From positions 33,936 through 97,935 of the forward strand of contig NZ_WWCJ01000019.1 in NCBI RefSeq assembly GCF_009857475.1: a stretch of 64,000 nt of DNA. The letters run 5' to 3'. A program made the translations under genes and the position numbers. The notes beneath the pieces were generated by a model. That model worked only from the letters and a program-made list of their open reading frames with translations, did no database searches and was not told where the DNA came from. Numbering within the stretch: position 1 is the stretch's first letter; each line of letters starts with the position of its first letter. Shown piece after piece: positions 35,182 through 44,443 of this stretch. This DNA is from Pseudoduganella guangdongensis (GTDB lineage: Bacteria > Pseudomonadota > Gammaproteobacteria > Burkholderiales > Burkholderiaceae_D).

Positions 35182-35268
35182 TGGTGCCCCGGGCCGGAAT
35201 CGAACCGGCACGCCCTTGCAGGCAACGGATTTTAAGTCCGGTGTGTCTACCAATTTCACCACCGGGGC
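35182..35268 (-). tRNA. tRNA-Leu (anticodon UAA)
   Basis: The minus strand reads GCCCCGG (acceptor), a D arm with GGTAGACAC, an anticodon arm CCGGA-CTTAAAA-TCCGT giving UAA, a long variable arm typical of class II tRNAs, the T arm with GGTTCGATTCC, and CCGGGGC-A-CCA. The acceptor stem pairs and CCA is encoded. 87 nt including CCA. Confidence 0.96.
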
Positions 35269-35394
35269 AATGGGGTGTAGCCCGCTATTATGACATGACT
35301 GTTCGTTAACTTCCAGTCGTGGCTAATTTGACAACGCTTGTAATCGGCGTGGAATGTTGTAGCATGCTGGTCGCAGAAATACAGGAAAGCCAGC

Positions 35395-36255
35395 ATGCAA
35401 ATTCAGATTAACGACGTCCTGCGGGACTATATCGAACCCTTGACCGAGGCCGAGCGCACGGCGCTGGAGCGCAGCCTGCTGGCCGAGGGTTGCCGCGATG
35501 CGCTGGTGCTGTGGAACGATATCCTGGTCGATGGCCATAACCGCTATTCGATCTGCCAGCAGCACGGCATCCCTTTCAAAGTCACCCAGAACACGAGCTT
35601 CAAGAGCATGGAAGACGTGATGCTGTGGATGATCGACAACCACCTGGGCCGCCGCAGTGTGTCGGACTTCCAGCGTGGCGTGCTGGCCCTGCGCCAGCAG
35701 GAAATCCTGGCCAAACGCCAGGAGGCGGAGATCGAGCGCGCCAAGGCGGAAGACGCGGCCATTGCGCCGCCGGAGCCGGAAAGCGAAGAGCCGGCGCAGC
35801 CGCAAAAAGTCAAGGCCAAGCGTGAAGACATCGCCCGCGCGGCGCGCCTGAGCGCCAATACCCTGGGGCAGATCGAAAAAATCACCCGCAGCGCCACGCC
35901 GGAGCTGGTCGATGCGGTGCGCGCCGGTACCATTTCCATCAACGCCGCCGCTACCGTGGCGTCGTTGCCGGAAGAGGACCAGAAGACCGCCGTTGCCGGC
36001 GGCCGTAAATTCCTGCAGCAGGCCGCGCGCGAAATCCGCGAGCAGCGCGCCGCCAACCGTCCGCCCAAGGCGCCGAAGGAAGACGCCGACATGGGCCATA
36101 GCGGCGGCTACGAGGCCTCGCAGCACCCGGCGCCTCTGACCGAGAGCGAAGTGCTGCGCCTGGAAATCTCGCAGTTGAAGGAAAAGAATGCCGCGCTGCG
36201 CGCTGAAAACGCGGAACTGCGCGCCCGTCTCGCCCAATTGGTAGAGGAGCAGTAA
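35395..36255 (+). CDS. ParB-like partition/replication domain protein
   Basis: 286 aa, cytoplasmic. Residues ~8-65 fit a ParB N-terminal domain (LTEAERTALERSLLAEGCRD, then LVDGHNRYSICQQHGIPFKV). A helical middle with KREDIARAARLSANTLGQIE looks like a helix-turn-helix. The tail is a Leu/Glu coiled coil (SEVLRLEISQLKEKNAALRA). It probably binds DNA. No ParA partner or parS site is seen, so a transcriptional or other role is as likely as segregation. A TTGACA lies upstream at 35328-35333 without a good -10. Its end contains the ribosome site of the next gene. Confidence 0.78.
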   Translation: MQIQINDVLRDYIEPLTEAERTALERSLLAEGCRDALVLWNDILVDGHNRYSICQQHGIPFKVTQNTSFKSMEDVMLWMIDNHLGRRSVSDFQRGVLALRQQEILAKRQEAEIERAKAEDAAIAPPEPESEEPAQPQKVKAKREDIARAARLSANTLGQIEKITRSATPELVDAVRAGTISINAAATVASLPEEDQKTAVAGGRKFLQQAAREIREQRAANRPPKAPKEDADMGHSGGYEASQHPAPLTESEVLRLEISQLKEKNAALRAENAELRARLAQLVEEQ

Positions 36256-36258
36256 AAC

Positions 36259-38463
36259 ATGCATAAACTCGGTGCCGCGCTGGCTGCGTTCTGTCTCGCT
36301 CCCGCCGCTATAGCGGCACCCGCTGCGGCGCAGGCACTCGGCCAGCTCAGTCCTGCCGAGGTGCTGCGCCTGCAGGCCGTTGCCAAGCGCGTGACGATCC
36401 TGCGCGATAAATGGGGCATCCCGCACATTTATGGCAAGACCGACGCCGACGCGGTGTTCGGCATGCTTTACGCCCAGTCCGAGGATGACTTCAAACGCAT
36501 CGAGCTTAATTTCATCAACGCCATGGGCCGCCTGGCGGAGGTGGAGGGCGAGAAGGCGTTGTACCAGGACTTGCGCATGAAGCTCTTCATCACGCCGGAG
36601 CAGCTCAAGACGCAGTACAAAGCCAGCCCCGAGTGGCTCAAGCGCCTGATGGTGGCCTGGGCCGATGGCCTGAACTTCTACCTGCACACGCATCCGCAAG
36701 TGCAGCCCCGCTTGCTGACCCGTTTTGAGCCTTGGATGGCGCTTAGTTTCAGTGAAGGCAGCATCGGCGGCGATATCGAATCGGTCAATGTCGACCAGTT
36801 GAAGGCCTTCTACAGCAAGCGCCCGGCGCCGGCGCTGGCGCTGGGCGGCAGCGATCTTGACCAGGAGCCGCGCGGCTCGAACGGTTTTGCCATCGCCCCG
36901 GCCCTGAGCAAGAGCGGCAATGCTCTGTTGATGATCAACCCGCATACTTCGTTCTATTTCCGTCCCGAGATCCATGTGGTCAGCCAGGAAGGCCTGAACG
37001 CTTACGGGGCGGTGACCTGGGGCCAGTTCTTCGTGTACCAGGGCTTTAATGAGCGTATCGGCTGGATGCATACCTCCGGCGGCGGCGACGTGATCGACGA
37101 GTACCTGGAAACCGTGGTGGAGAAGGACGGCAAGTTCTACTACCAATACGGCAAGGACCTGCGCGCTTTCCGCACCGAGAACGTGCGCCTGCCATACAAG
37201 GCGGCAGACGGCAGCATGGCCGAAAAAACCATCACCGCCTATTTCACCCATCGTGGCCCGGTGGTGCGGGCGCAGGACGGAAAATGGGTGTCGGTGGCGA
37301 TGATGAACGAGCCTTTGAAGGCGCTGACCCAGTCCTTCATCCGCACCAAGGCGCGCAATTATCCGGCTTTCTACAAGTCGATGGAGCTGCGCACCAATTC
37401 GTCAAATAACACGGTGTATGCGGACGCGGACGGCAATATCGCCTACTTCCACGGCAACTTCATGCCGGTGCGCGATGCGCGGTTTGATTTCACCAAACCG
37501 GTGGATGGCGCTGACCCGGCGACGGACTGGAAGGGTCTGCACGCGGTGCGCGAGACCATCCAGCTGTTCAATCCGAAGAACGGCTGGATCCAGAACACCA
37601 ATAACTGGCCGTATTCCGCAGCCGGCGCCTACAGCCCGCGCCCGCAGGATTATCCGGCCTATATGTCGGTCAACCCTGAGAATGCGCGCGGCATCCACGC
37701 GGTGCGCGTGCTGCAAGGGAAGAAGGACTTCACCATCGAGAGCCTGATCGCGGCTGCCTACGACAGCCAACTCACCGCTTTCGAGCCGCTGCTGCCGCTG
37801 CTGCTGCGCGCTTACGACGAGGCGCCCGCCAGCGACCAGTCCAAGGCCGCCGTGATCGAGCAGGTCGCGCTGCTGCGCGATTGGGATATGCGCTATTCCG
37901 TGAATTCGGTGCCGACCTCGCTGGCGATCTACTGGCTGCAGGAGATGGTCAAGCAGCACGGCCGGGCGGCGAAGGAGAAGGGCGAGCAGGTGCTCGACTA
38001 TCTGGCCAGCCGCGTCACGCCGAAGCAGCGCCTGGAGGCCCTGGTGCGCGCCTCGAACAAGCTGTCCGCCGACTTCGGCAACTGGAAGACGCCGTGGGGC
38101 GAGATCAACCGTTTCCAGCGCCTGACCGGCGATATCGTGCAGCCCTTTGACGATAGCAAACCAAGCCTGCCGGTGCCGTTCGCATCCGGCAACTGGGGCG
38201 CGCTGGCAGCCTACGGCATGACGTCGCAGCAGCGCACCAAGCGCATTTATGGCGAGCGCGGCAACAGCTTTGTGGCGGCCGTCGAATTCGGCCCGCGCAT
38301 CCGCGCCAAGAGCATCCTGGCCGGCGGGCAGAGTGGCGACCCGGCGTCGCCGCACTTCAACGACCAGGCCGAGATGTATGCGCGCGGCGAGTTCAAGGAC
38401 GTGCTGTTCTACAAGGAAGACATTGAGAAGAATCTGGAGCGCAAGTACCGTCCGGGCGAATAA
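36259..38463 (+). CDS. Penicillin acylase family N-terminal nucleophile hydrolase
   Basis: 734 aa, periplasmic. A signal peptide (to about AIA) is followed by the alpha-chain region (LRDKWGIPHIYGKTDADAV), a spacer, and the beta-chain whose new N-terminus is the nucleophile S207 in RGS207NGFAIAP. This is the layout of Ntn hydrolases that self-cleave into two chains: penicillin G acylase, aculeacin/AHL acylases and relatives. Substrates may be acyl-homoserine lactones or other N-acyl amides; the sequence does not decide. GAGGAG lies 10 bases before the ATG. It starts 3 bases after the ParB-like gene. Confidence 0.9.
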   Translation: MHKLGAALAAFCLAPAAIAAPAAAQALGQLSPAEVLRLQAVAKRVTILRDKWGIPHIYGKTDADAVFGMLYAQSEDDFKRIELNFINAMGRLAEVEGEKALYQDLRMKLFITPEQLKTQYKASPEWLKRLMVAWADGLNFYLHTHPQVQPRLLTRFEPWMALSFSEGSIGGDIESVNVDQLKAFYSKRPAPALALGGSDLDQEPRGSNGFAIAPALSKSGNALLMINPHTSFYFRPEIHVVSQEGLNAYGAVTWGQFFVYQGFNERIGWMHTSGGGDVIDEYLETVVEKDGKFYYQYGKDLRAFRTENVRLPYKAADGSMAEKTITAYFTHRGPVVRAQDGKWVSVAMMNEPLKALTQSFIRTKARNYPAFYKSMELRTNSSNNTVYADADGNIAYFHGNFMPVRDARFDFTKPVDGADPATDWKGLHAVRETIQLFNPKNGWIQNTNNWPYSAAGAYSPRPQDYPAYMSVNPENARGIHAVRVLQGKKDFTIESLIAAAYDSQLTAFEPLLPLLLRAYDEAPASDQSKAAVIEQVALLRDWDMRYSVNSVPTSLAIYWLQEMVKQHGRAAKEKGEQVLDYLASRVTPKQRLEALVRASNKLSADFGNWKTPWGEINRFQRLTGDIVQPFDDSKPSLPVPFASGNWGALAAYGMTSQQRTKRIYGERGNSFVAAVEFGPRIRAKSILAGGQSGDPASPHFNDQAEMYARGEFKDVLFYKEDIEKNLERKYRPGE

Positions 38464-38546
38464 GCGCGGCGTTTGAGATATCGCAAAGTCCTCCCCATCC
38501 CCGCAGGCGCACAATGCTGTGACAACCTGCCAAGAGGGGAGGCGCC

Positions 38547-39863
38547 ATGTCTTCCAATCCATCCGACGAAAACGGCGGCGCTGCCTGCCGGCGGATCGAG
38601 GACTTCATCTTCGTGCGCGAGCTGAATGAAGTCTTCCTGCTGCTTGACCACATCTCCGGACGCTGGGACAAGAGCCTGTACAACTTCCACAATCATGACG
38701 ACGGCGAGCCGCATATCGACCAGCTGTGCGCGATCGGCCTGACGCCGCCCGACAACGACGAGCAGCGCGTGGCGCAGGCGGTGCGCCTGCTGTGCGCGAA
38801 AGACAAGCTGAACGCGGCGGCGCGCCCGGCCACCGGGTTGACCATCGCCTTCACCCTGCTGGTGGTGGGCGAGGAGAATCAGCGCGACTGGCGCAACTGG
38901 GTCCGCAATGCGCTGCTGCGGCGCGGCGCGCCGGACGCCGCGCCGTTCGAATGCCCGCCGCACACCGACAAGCCAACGCGCCTGACCTTGGCGCGCTACG
39001 CCTTCCCGGGCCTGGTGAAAGCGGCGGAACGCTTTAACCGGCGCGTGTTCCGCATTGTTGTGCTGCTCGTGCTTGGCCTGGTGCTGACTTGCGCCATGTC
39101 CTGGCACGTCACCGGCGGCAATGCCATGCTGCAGCACCTGGACTCGCTGCAGGCGCAGCACGCGACCTTGTATAAAGCCATCGAGGAGGCCGAAATCAAG
39201 CTGGCGGCCAGCGCCACCGCGCCGCCGGTGCGCTTCTGCAGCGAGGCCGACGCGCAGGGCCGGCCGCGCTACCGCAATACCGAAGAGGCCCAGCTGTGCA
39301 CCCGGGCCCAGTTGCTGGCCGAGCAGTTCAGCGCGGTCCACATGAACCTGGGCAACTGGCTGATTCCATGGCGGACCATCTACGCCAAGGTCGCCGGCGT
39401 ATTCGGCCAGGTGACGGACGACCGTGCGGTGCCTTCCTATGCCACGCCGGCGGAGCGCGAGCGCTTCATGCGGCGCGGGACGGAGGAGCAGGCGCGCGTG
39501 GTAACGCTGGTGGTGGGCACGGCTTTGCTGCCGCTCTGCTACGGCATCCTCGGCGCCGGAGCGGCTGTGGTGCGCGGGCTGTGGGCCAAGATGCGCGAAA
39601 GCCTGCTGTCGCCGCGCGACTACACGCTGGCATTGCTGCAGCTGGCGCTGGGCGCCACCATCGGCGCCTGCATCGCCCTGTTCGTCAATCCGTCCGGCGC
39701 GACCACCGGGCGCGAGGTGGGTTTGTTGGGGAATTGGGCGCTCAGCACCTCGGCTTTGTCTTTCATCGCCGGTTTCGGCGTGGAGGGCGTATTCGTGGCG
39801 CTGGAAAGCCTGGTGCGGCGCGTGTTCAATATCAGCGACCCGGCGCGGCGCCCGGGCGACTAG
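38547..39863 (+). CDS. Uncharacterised integral membrane protein
   Basis: 438 aa with GAGGGGAGGCGCC before the ATG. About 165 cytoplasmic residues precede a first helix at ~170-190 (IVVLLVLGLVLTCAMSW), then a ~120-residue loop with two Cys (RFCSEAD, QLCTRAQ), and three more helices (TLVVGTALLPLCYGILGAGA; LALLQLALGATIGACIALFV; SALSFIAGFGVEGVFVALE). No family recognised. Its stop overlaps that of the zinc-ribbon/parvulin gene on the opposite strand. Confidence 0.75.
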   Translation: MSSNPSDENGGAACRRIEDFIFVRELNEVFLLLDHISGRWDKSLYNFHNHDDGEPHIDQLCAIGLTPPDNDEQRVAQAVRLLCAKDKLNAAARPATGLTIAFTLLVVGEENQRDWRNWVRNALLRRGAPDAAPFECPPHTDKPTRLTLARYAFPGLVKAAERFNRRVFRIVVLLVLGLVLTCAMSWHVTGGNAMLQHLDSLQAQHATLYKAIEEAEIKLAASATAPPVRFCSEADAQGRPRYRNTEEAQLCTRAQLLAEQFSAVHMNLGNWLIPWRTIYAKVAGVFGQVTDDRAVPSYATPAERERFMRRGTEEQARVVTLVVGTALLPLCYGILGAGAAVVRGLWAKMRESLLSPRDYTLALLQLALGATIGACIALFVNPSGATTGREVGLLGNWALSTSALSFIAGFGVEGVFVALESLVRRVFNISDPARRPGD

Positions 39864-41209
39864 CGCGCTTCCACTACCTGGATAAGGTGGAAGCCCTCGT
39901 TGCCTAGCAAGGGCGGGCTGATCTCGTTCAGCGGCAGGCAGAAGGCGGCCCGTTCCACCACCGGCGTTGCCTCGCCGCGCCGGAACATGCCGGCAGGGGT
40001 GTCTTGCGTGGCGCTGGCGGGCTTTCCTTCCTGTTCCGCCAGCAGTTCGTAAGCTCCGCTGGTCTCCCATTGCTGGCGCAGGGTGGTGGCGCGTGCATAG
40101 GCCGCGTGCATCGCTTCCAACGTGGCGCTGGCCGGACCCAGGTCCTCGTTCTCCGGCCTCACAAGCAATTGGCGCACGCGCGCCTGGCGTCGCACGGCGG
40201 CTTGCGGGTCGCATTCCATCGCGGGCTGGCGGAACTGGGCGCTGAAGGACTTTATCGGCGCCCCCTGCGTTGAAATGTCGTTCCGTTCGGAAGGCTGGTG
40301 CAACAGGACAAACAGGCCGAGGACGAGACCGGCCAGCACCAGACCGATGGCGAGCCGCATCTCCATTTTTTGCATGCGGTGCTCGCGCCGTTCGCGAGCA
40401 AAGTCCTGCATGGCGTATTGGGCGGCGGCCAGGTTGGCGCTTTGCAGGCTTGGCTGGCCCGCTGGCGCGCTGGCCGCTTCCGCAGCAGCGTTGACGGCGG
40501 CATTGGCGGCGGCCACCGCATCGGCTGTATCATTGCGCCGCACCGGGGCCTGGCAATGCGGGCAGTGGATGTCTCGTGAGGGGGCGAGCGCGCCGCCGCA
40601 GGCTTGGCATTTGTGCTGTTCCATGGCGGGCGCCGGTTGCACAGGCGCGGCCTCGGGAGCGATGGCGTTGGCGAGCCGCGATGGGTCGATAATGCCAACG
40701 GCGGATCGGCATGCCGGACAAGCTTCATGCGGCCGCGCGGGCAGGGGGCAGCCGCAGCTGGCGCAAAACATCTCCTTGCCCTCGGCCAGCATGGTGCGGA
40801 TATCGGACCAGGCCAGTGGCCGCACAAAGCCCTTTTCAGCCAGGTACAGGATGTAGGTCTGATAGTAGCCGTGCCCGTTCGGGCACTGTAGATGGCTGGT
40901 ACGGCCGAAGCGCGTCAGGTTGGCGACCGGCTTGAGTGCGGCCTTGCAGACCGGGCATGTCTGCACCCGCGCCAGCGACACGGCATGGGCATGTTCGCCG
41001 CCGGCCTGCATGGCGCCGTGGATTTCCCGCACCATTTCGGCAATGCCCGGCCCGGCCAGGCGCACCGATTCGGTGTCGTCGAACCACACCAGGCAGCAAT
41101 GGGCGCAGGTGTCGATCTCCACCCGCCGCTGGTAGTGGCCGGACAGGTCGAGCGCCCGCATGGGGCGCTCGCAGTTGCTGCACTTGCGGTCAGATGGCGT
41201 CAAGGGCAT
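39860..41209 (-). CDS. Multi-zinc-ribbon membrane protein with C-terminal parvulin-like half-domain
   Basis: 449 aa from the ATG at 41209. Residues ~8-50 match the zf-TFIIB family (CSNCERPM...CAHCCLVWFDD). Three further Cys clusters follow: CPVC...CPNGH, CASC...CPAC and CQAC...CPHC. An Ala-rich linker leads to a membrane helix near 290-310 (LAIGLVLAGLVLGLFVLLH). The last ~45 residues (FRRGEATPVVERAAF, GNEGFHLIQVVEAR) read like the end of a PpiC/parvulin prolyl isomerase domain. A zinc-ribbon/foldase fusion across a membrane is unusual. It overlaps the transsulfuration gene by 20 bases. Confidence 0.72.
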   Translation of the reverse strand: MPLTPSDRKCSNCERPMRALDLSGHYQRRVEIDTCAHCCLVWFDDTESVRLAGPGIAEMVREIHGAMQAGGEHAHAVSLARVQTCPVCKAALKPVANLTRFGRTSHLQCPNGHGYYQTYILYLAEKGFVRPLAWSDIRTMLAEGKEMFCASCGCPLPARPHEACPACRSAVGIIDPSRLANAIAPEAAPVQPAPAMEQHKCQACGGALAPSRDIHCPHCQAPVRRNDTADAVAAANAAVNAAAEAASAPAGQPSLQSANLAAAQYAMQDFARERREHRMQKMEMRLAIGLVLAGLVLGLFVLLHQPSERNDISTQGAPIKSFSAQFRQPAMECDPQAAVRRQARVRQLLVRPENEDLGPASATLEAMHAAYARATTLRQQWETSGAYELLAEQEGKPASATQDTPAGMFRRGEATPVVERAAFCLPLNEISPPLLGNEGFHLIQVVEAR

Positions 41210-42380
41210 TGCGCAGGTCCTGGCGCAAGTCTTCGATATCTTCGATACCAACGGACAGGCGGATCAGGCCATCGCCAATGCCCAGGGCGGCGCGCTGCGG
41301 CGCCGGAATGGATGCATGGGTCATCAGGGCAGGGTGCTCGATCAACGATTCCACGCCGCCCAGGCTTTCCGCCAGCGCGAACACTTCGCAGCGTTCCAGG
41401 AAGCGGCGCGCGCCGGCCAGGTCGGTATCCAGGTCGATCGAGATAATGCCGCCAAAGCCGTCCATCTGCGCCTTGGCCAGCGTGTGCTGGGGATGCGACT
41501 CCAGGCCGGGATAGAAGACCTTTTTCACCTTAGGCTCACGTTCTAGCCAGCGCGCCAGTTCCAGCGCGCTCTTGCAATGGCGCTCCATGCGGATCGCCAG
41601 CGTCTTCACGCCGCGCAGGGCGAGGAAGCTGTCGAACGGGCCGGCAATCGCGCCCACGGAATTCTGCAGGAAAGCCAGCTGCTCGCGCCATTCCGCCTGG
41701 CGTTCCTCGCCGCCCACCACGGCGATGCCGCCGATGATGTCCGAGTGGCCGTTCAGGTATTTGGTGGCCGAATGCACCACGATATCGAAGCCCAGTTCCA
41801 GCGGGCGCTGCACGATCGGGCTGGCGAAGGTGTTGTCGGCCACCAGGATGATGCCGCGCTCGCGGCAAATGCGCGAGATTGCCGCCAGGTCGGCCAGCTT
41901 GAGCATCGGGTTGGTCGGCGTCTCTACCCACACCATCTTGGTTTCCGGGCGCAGGGCGGGCAGCAGGTTGTCCGGGTTGGTCAGGTCCACATAGGTGAAC
42001 TCATGGCCGGCGCTGCGGCGGCGCACGCGCTCAAACAGGCGGAAGGTGCCGCCGTACATATCGTCGCCGGCCACGATGTGCGAACCGGCGTCCAGCAGTT
42101 CCAGCACGGTGGAAATGGCGGCCAGGCCGGAGGCGAAGGCAAACGCTTGCGCGCCGCCTTCCAAGTCGGCCACGCAGCGCTCCAGCGCCCAGCGTGTCGG
42201 GTTGTGCGAACGGCCGTAGTCCAGGCCTTTGTGCACGCCCGGGCTTTGCTGGACGAAGGTGGAGGTGGCGTAGATCGGCGGCATGATGGCGCCGGTCGTC
42301 GGGTCGGGGGACTGGCCGGCGTGGATCACGCGGGTGGCCAGGGCGGATTTGAATCCGCCTTTGTTCTTTGGTTCGCTCAA
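41190..42380 (-). CDS. Cystathionine gamma-lyase / gamma-synthase family PLP enzyme
   Basis: 396 aa, the usual size. The PLP lysine is K207 in VVHSATKYLNGHSD; DYGRSHNPTR and FASGLAA are the other family motifs. It belongs to the Cys/Met metabolism PLP family. The partner gene directly upstream encodes cystathionine beta-synthase, so the likely job is cystathionine gamma-lyase in reverse transsulfuration (homocysteine to cysteine), though gamma-synthase activity cannot be excluded. The ATG overlaps the upstream stop by ATGA. Confidence 0.9.
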   Translation of the reverse strand: MSEPKNKGGFKSALATRVIHAGQSPDPTTGAIMPPIYATSTFVQQSPGVHKGLDYGRSHNPTRWALERCVADLEGGAQAFAFASGLAAISTVLELLDAGSHIVAGDDMYGGTFRLFERVRRRSAGHEFTYVDLTNPDNLLPALRPETKMVWVETPTNPMLKLADLAAISRICRERGIILVADNTFASPIVQRPLELGFDIVVHSATKYLNGHSDIIGGIAVVGGEERQAEWREQLAFLQNSVGAIAGPFDSFLALRGVKTLAIRMERHCKSALELARWLEREPKVKKVFYPGLESHPQHTLAKAQMDGFGGIISIDLDTDLAGARRFLERCEVFALAESLGGVESLIEHPALMTHASIPAPQRAALGIGDGLIRLSVGIEDIEDLRQDLRNALDAI

Positions 42381-43753
42381 GATAAGGTCCTGCGCAAGTG
42401 GTTGAGTAAGTCGTAGCGGGTGATCAGGCCGTAGAATTTTCCGCCTTCGGCGACGATGGCGGTCAATCCTCGGTCGAGGGTATCACGAAGCGCGGGCATG
42501 CCGGCCGATGGCGACAGGGTCTCGATGCGGGTGGTCATGGTGCCGCCCACCTCGCCCTTGAACTGGGCCACGTCGTTTTCGACCCGGAACAGGATGTCCG
42601 ATTCGTCGATGATGCCGACCAGTTTGCCGTCCGCGATCACCGGCAACTGGGCCAGGTCGGCGGCGCGCATGCGGTTGAAAGCGACCAGCAGGGTGTCGGC
42701 CGGGGAGACGCTGATCACGTCGCCGTTTTCGTACAGGCGGCCGATCAGGTCGCGCAGGTCGCCCAGCTTCTGGCGCTTGAGCAGGCCCTGGTCGAACATC
42801 CAGCTGTCGTTGTAGACCTTGGATAGGTAGCGGGTGCCGGTATCGCAGACAAAGGTCACCACGCGTTTCGGGGTGGTTTGTTCGCGGCAGTATTTCAGCG
42901 CGGCGGCCAGCAGGGTGCCGGTCGAGGAGCCGGCCAGGATACCCTCGGCCCGCAGCAGGGCGCGCGCGCTGTCGAAGCTTTCCTGGTCGGTAATGGTGTA
43001 GGCCTGGGCAATCGCGCCCATCTCGGCGATGGCGGGGATGAAGTCCTCGCCAATGCCTTCCACGGCCCAGGAACCGCTGGTGTCGGAGACCACCCCGGTG
43101 TCCACGTATTCCTTGAGGATCGAGCCTTTCGGGTCGGCCAGAATGAACTTGACGTGCGGCGCCACCTTCTGGAAGTAGCGCGACAGGCCGGTGAGCGTGC
43201 CGGACGAGCCTACGCCGACCACAATGGCATCGACCTCGCGCGCCATCTGTTCCCAGATTTCCGGGCCGGTGGTGGTTTCGTGCGCCAGTGGGTTGGCCTG
43301 GTTGTTGAACTGGTCGGCAAAGAAGGCGCCCGGGATCTCGCTGGCCAGGCGGGCCGCGTAGTCCTGGTAGTACTCGGGGTGGCCCTTGCCCACGTCGGAG
43401 CGGGTCATGCGCACGTCGGCGCCCAGGGCTTTCAGGTGCAGCACCTTTTCATTGGCCATTTTGTCCGGCACCACCAGCAGTACCTTGTAACCCTTGATGG
43501 CGCCGACCAGGGCCAGGCCGAGGCCGGTGTTGCCGGCCGTGGCTTCGACAATGGTGCCGCCCGGCTTGAGGCGGCCCTCGCGCTCGGCGGCTTCGATGAT
43601 GGACAGGCCGATGCGGTCCTTGATCGAACCGCCGGGGTTTTGGGATTCCAGCTTGAGGAACAGCCGGCACGGGCCGGTGTCCAGGCGGGTGACTTCAGCC
43701 AGCGGTGTATTGCCGATCAGGCTAAACAACGCTGCAGGACGGTCGTTCTGCAT
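42377..43753 (-). CDS. Cystathionine beta-synthase with CBS domain pair
   Basis: 458 aa. The N-terminal ~320 residues are a fold-type II PLP enzyme with K45 in NPGGSIKDR and the TAGNTG phosphate loop. Two CBS domains follow (~340-455; VISVSPADTLLVAFNRMRAA, ADGKLVGIIDESD), as in eukaryotic CBS and unlike plain cysteine synthases. It should condense serine with homocysteine; the CBS pair may bind an adenosyl ligand. AAGGAGAGAGC lies before the ATG. It is the first gene of the pair and is divergent from thymidine kinase. Confidence 0.9.
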   Translation of the reverse strand: MQNDRPAALFSLIGNTPLAEVTRLDTGPCRLFLKLESQNPGGSIKDRIGLSIIEAAEREGRLKPGGTIVEATAGNTGLGLALVGAIKGYKVLLVVPDKMANEKVLHLKALGADVRMTRSDVGKGHPEYYQDYAARLASEIPGAFFADQFNNQANPLAHETTTGPEIWEQMAREVDAIVVGVGSSGTLTGLSRYFQKVAPHVKFILADPKGSILKEYVDTGVVSDTSGSWAVEGIGEDFIPAIAEMGAIAQAYTITDQESFDSARALLRAEGILAGSSTGTLLAAALKYCREQTTPKRVVTFVCDTGTRYLSKVYNDSWMFDQGLLKRQKLGDLRDLIGRLYENGDVISVSPADTLLVAFNRMRAADLAQLPVIADGKLVGIIDESDILFRVENDVAQFKGEVGGTMTTRIETLSPSAGMPALRDTLDRGLTAIVAEGGKFYGLITRYDLLNHLRRTLS

Positions 43754-43834
43754 GCTCTCTCCTTGCGAAAAGCGCGCATTGTGGGGCGCACCGATTGAAC
43801 CAAGAAGGAATTTCTTCGCGCTAGCTTATGCGGA

Positions 43835-43862
43835 TTGCGCATGCTGGCAGGAGCAGTATAAT
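43835..43862 (+). promoter_or_regulatory. Promoter for thymidine kinase
   Basis: TTGCGC (43835-43840), 16-base spacer, TATAAT (43857-43862). A start near 43869 leaves a leader of about 23 bases to the GTG at 43892. Confidence 0.58.
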
Positions 43863-43891
43863 CCCGCAGCGACTTTTATTTGACATTTACT

Positions 43892-44443
43892 GTGGCAAAA
43901 CTCTACTTCCGTTATTCTGCGATGAACGCAGGCAAATCGACCTCCATGCTGCAGGTCGCCCACAACTATGAAGAGCAGGGCCTGATCGTGCGCCTGTTCA
44001 CGGCGGCCATCGACGACCGCTACGGCGTGGGCAAGGTGACATCGCGCCTGGGCCCGCAGCGCGAGGTGGAGCTGTTCGATGCCCGCACCAGCTTCCTGCA
44101 GGATATGCAGAAAGTGGCCTGCGTGCTGGTGGATGAGGCCCAGTTCCTGTCGTCCGAGCAGGTCAAGCAGCTGCACCAGCTGGCCCAGGTCAAGGGCGTG
44201 CCGGTGATTTGCTACGGCTTGCGCAGCGACTTCCGGGGCGAGCCTTTCCCCGGCTCGGCCTACCTGCTGGCTTTGGCCGACGATATCGAGGAAATCAAGA
44301 ATATCTGCACCTGCGGCAAAAAAGCCACTATGAATATCCGCGTGGACGAGAAGGGCGAGCGTATCCGCGATGGTGAGCAGATCAGCATCGGCGGCAACGA
44401 AGCCTATCGCCAGGCGTGCGGCCGCTGCTTCTATACCGGCTGA
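43892..44443 (+). CDS. tdk: Thymidine kinase
   Basis: 183 aa from the GTG at 43892, which gives the normal AKLYFRYSAMNAGKS start; a TTG 12 bases upstream is also possible and no strong ribosome site decides. Motifs of the type II thymidine kinase family are present: P-loop AMNAGKS, the Walker B DEAQF at 81-85, the lasso region, and structural zinc ligands CTCGKK and CGRC. It phosphorylates thymidine to dTMP in pyrimidine salvage. It is followed directly by a small membrane gene. Confidence 0.94.
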   Translation: MAKLYFRYSAMNAGKSTSMLQVAHNYEEQGLIVRLFTAAIDDRYGVGKVTSRLGPQREVELFDARTSFLQDMQKVACVLVDEAQFLSSEQVKQLHQLAQVKGVPVICYGLRSDFRGEPFPGSAYLLALADDIEEIKNICTCGKKATMNIRVDEKGERIRDGEQISIGGNEAYRQACGRCFYTG

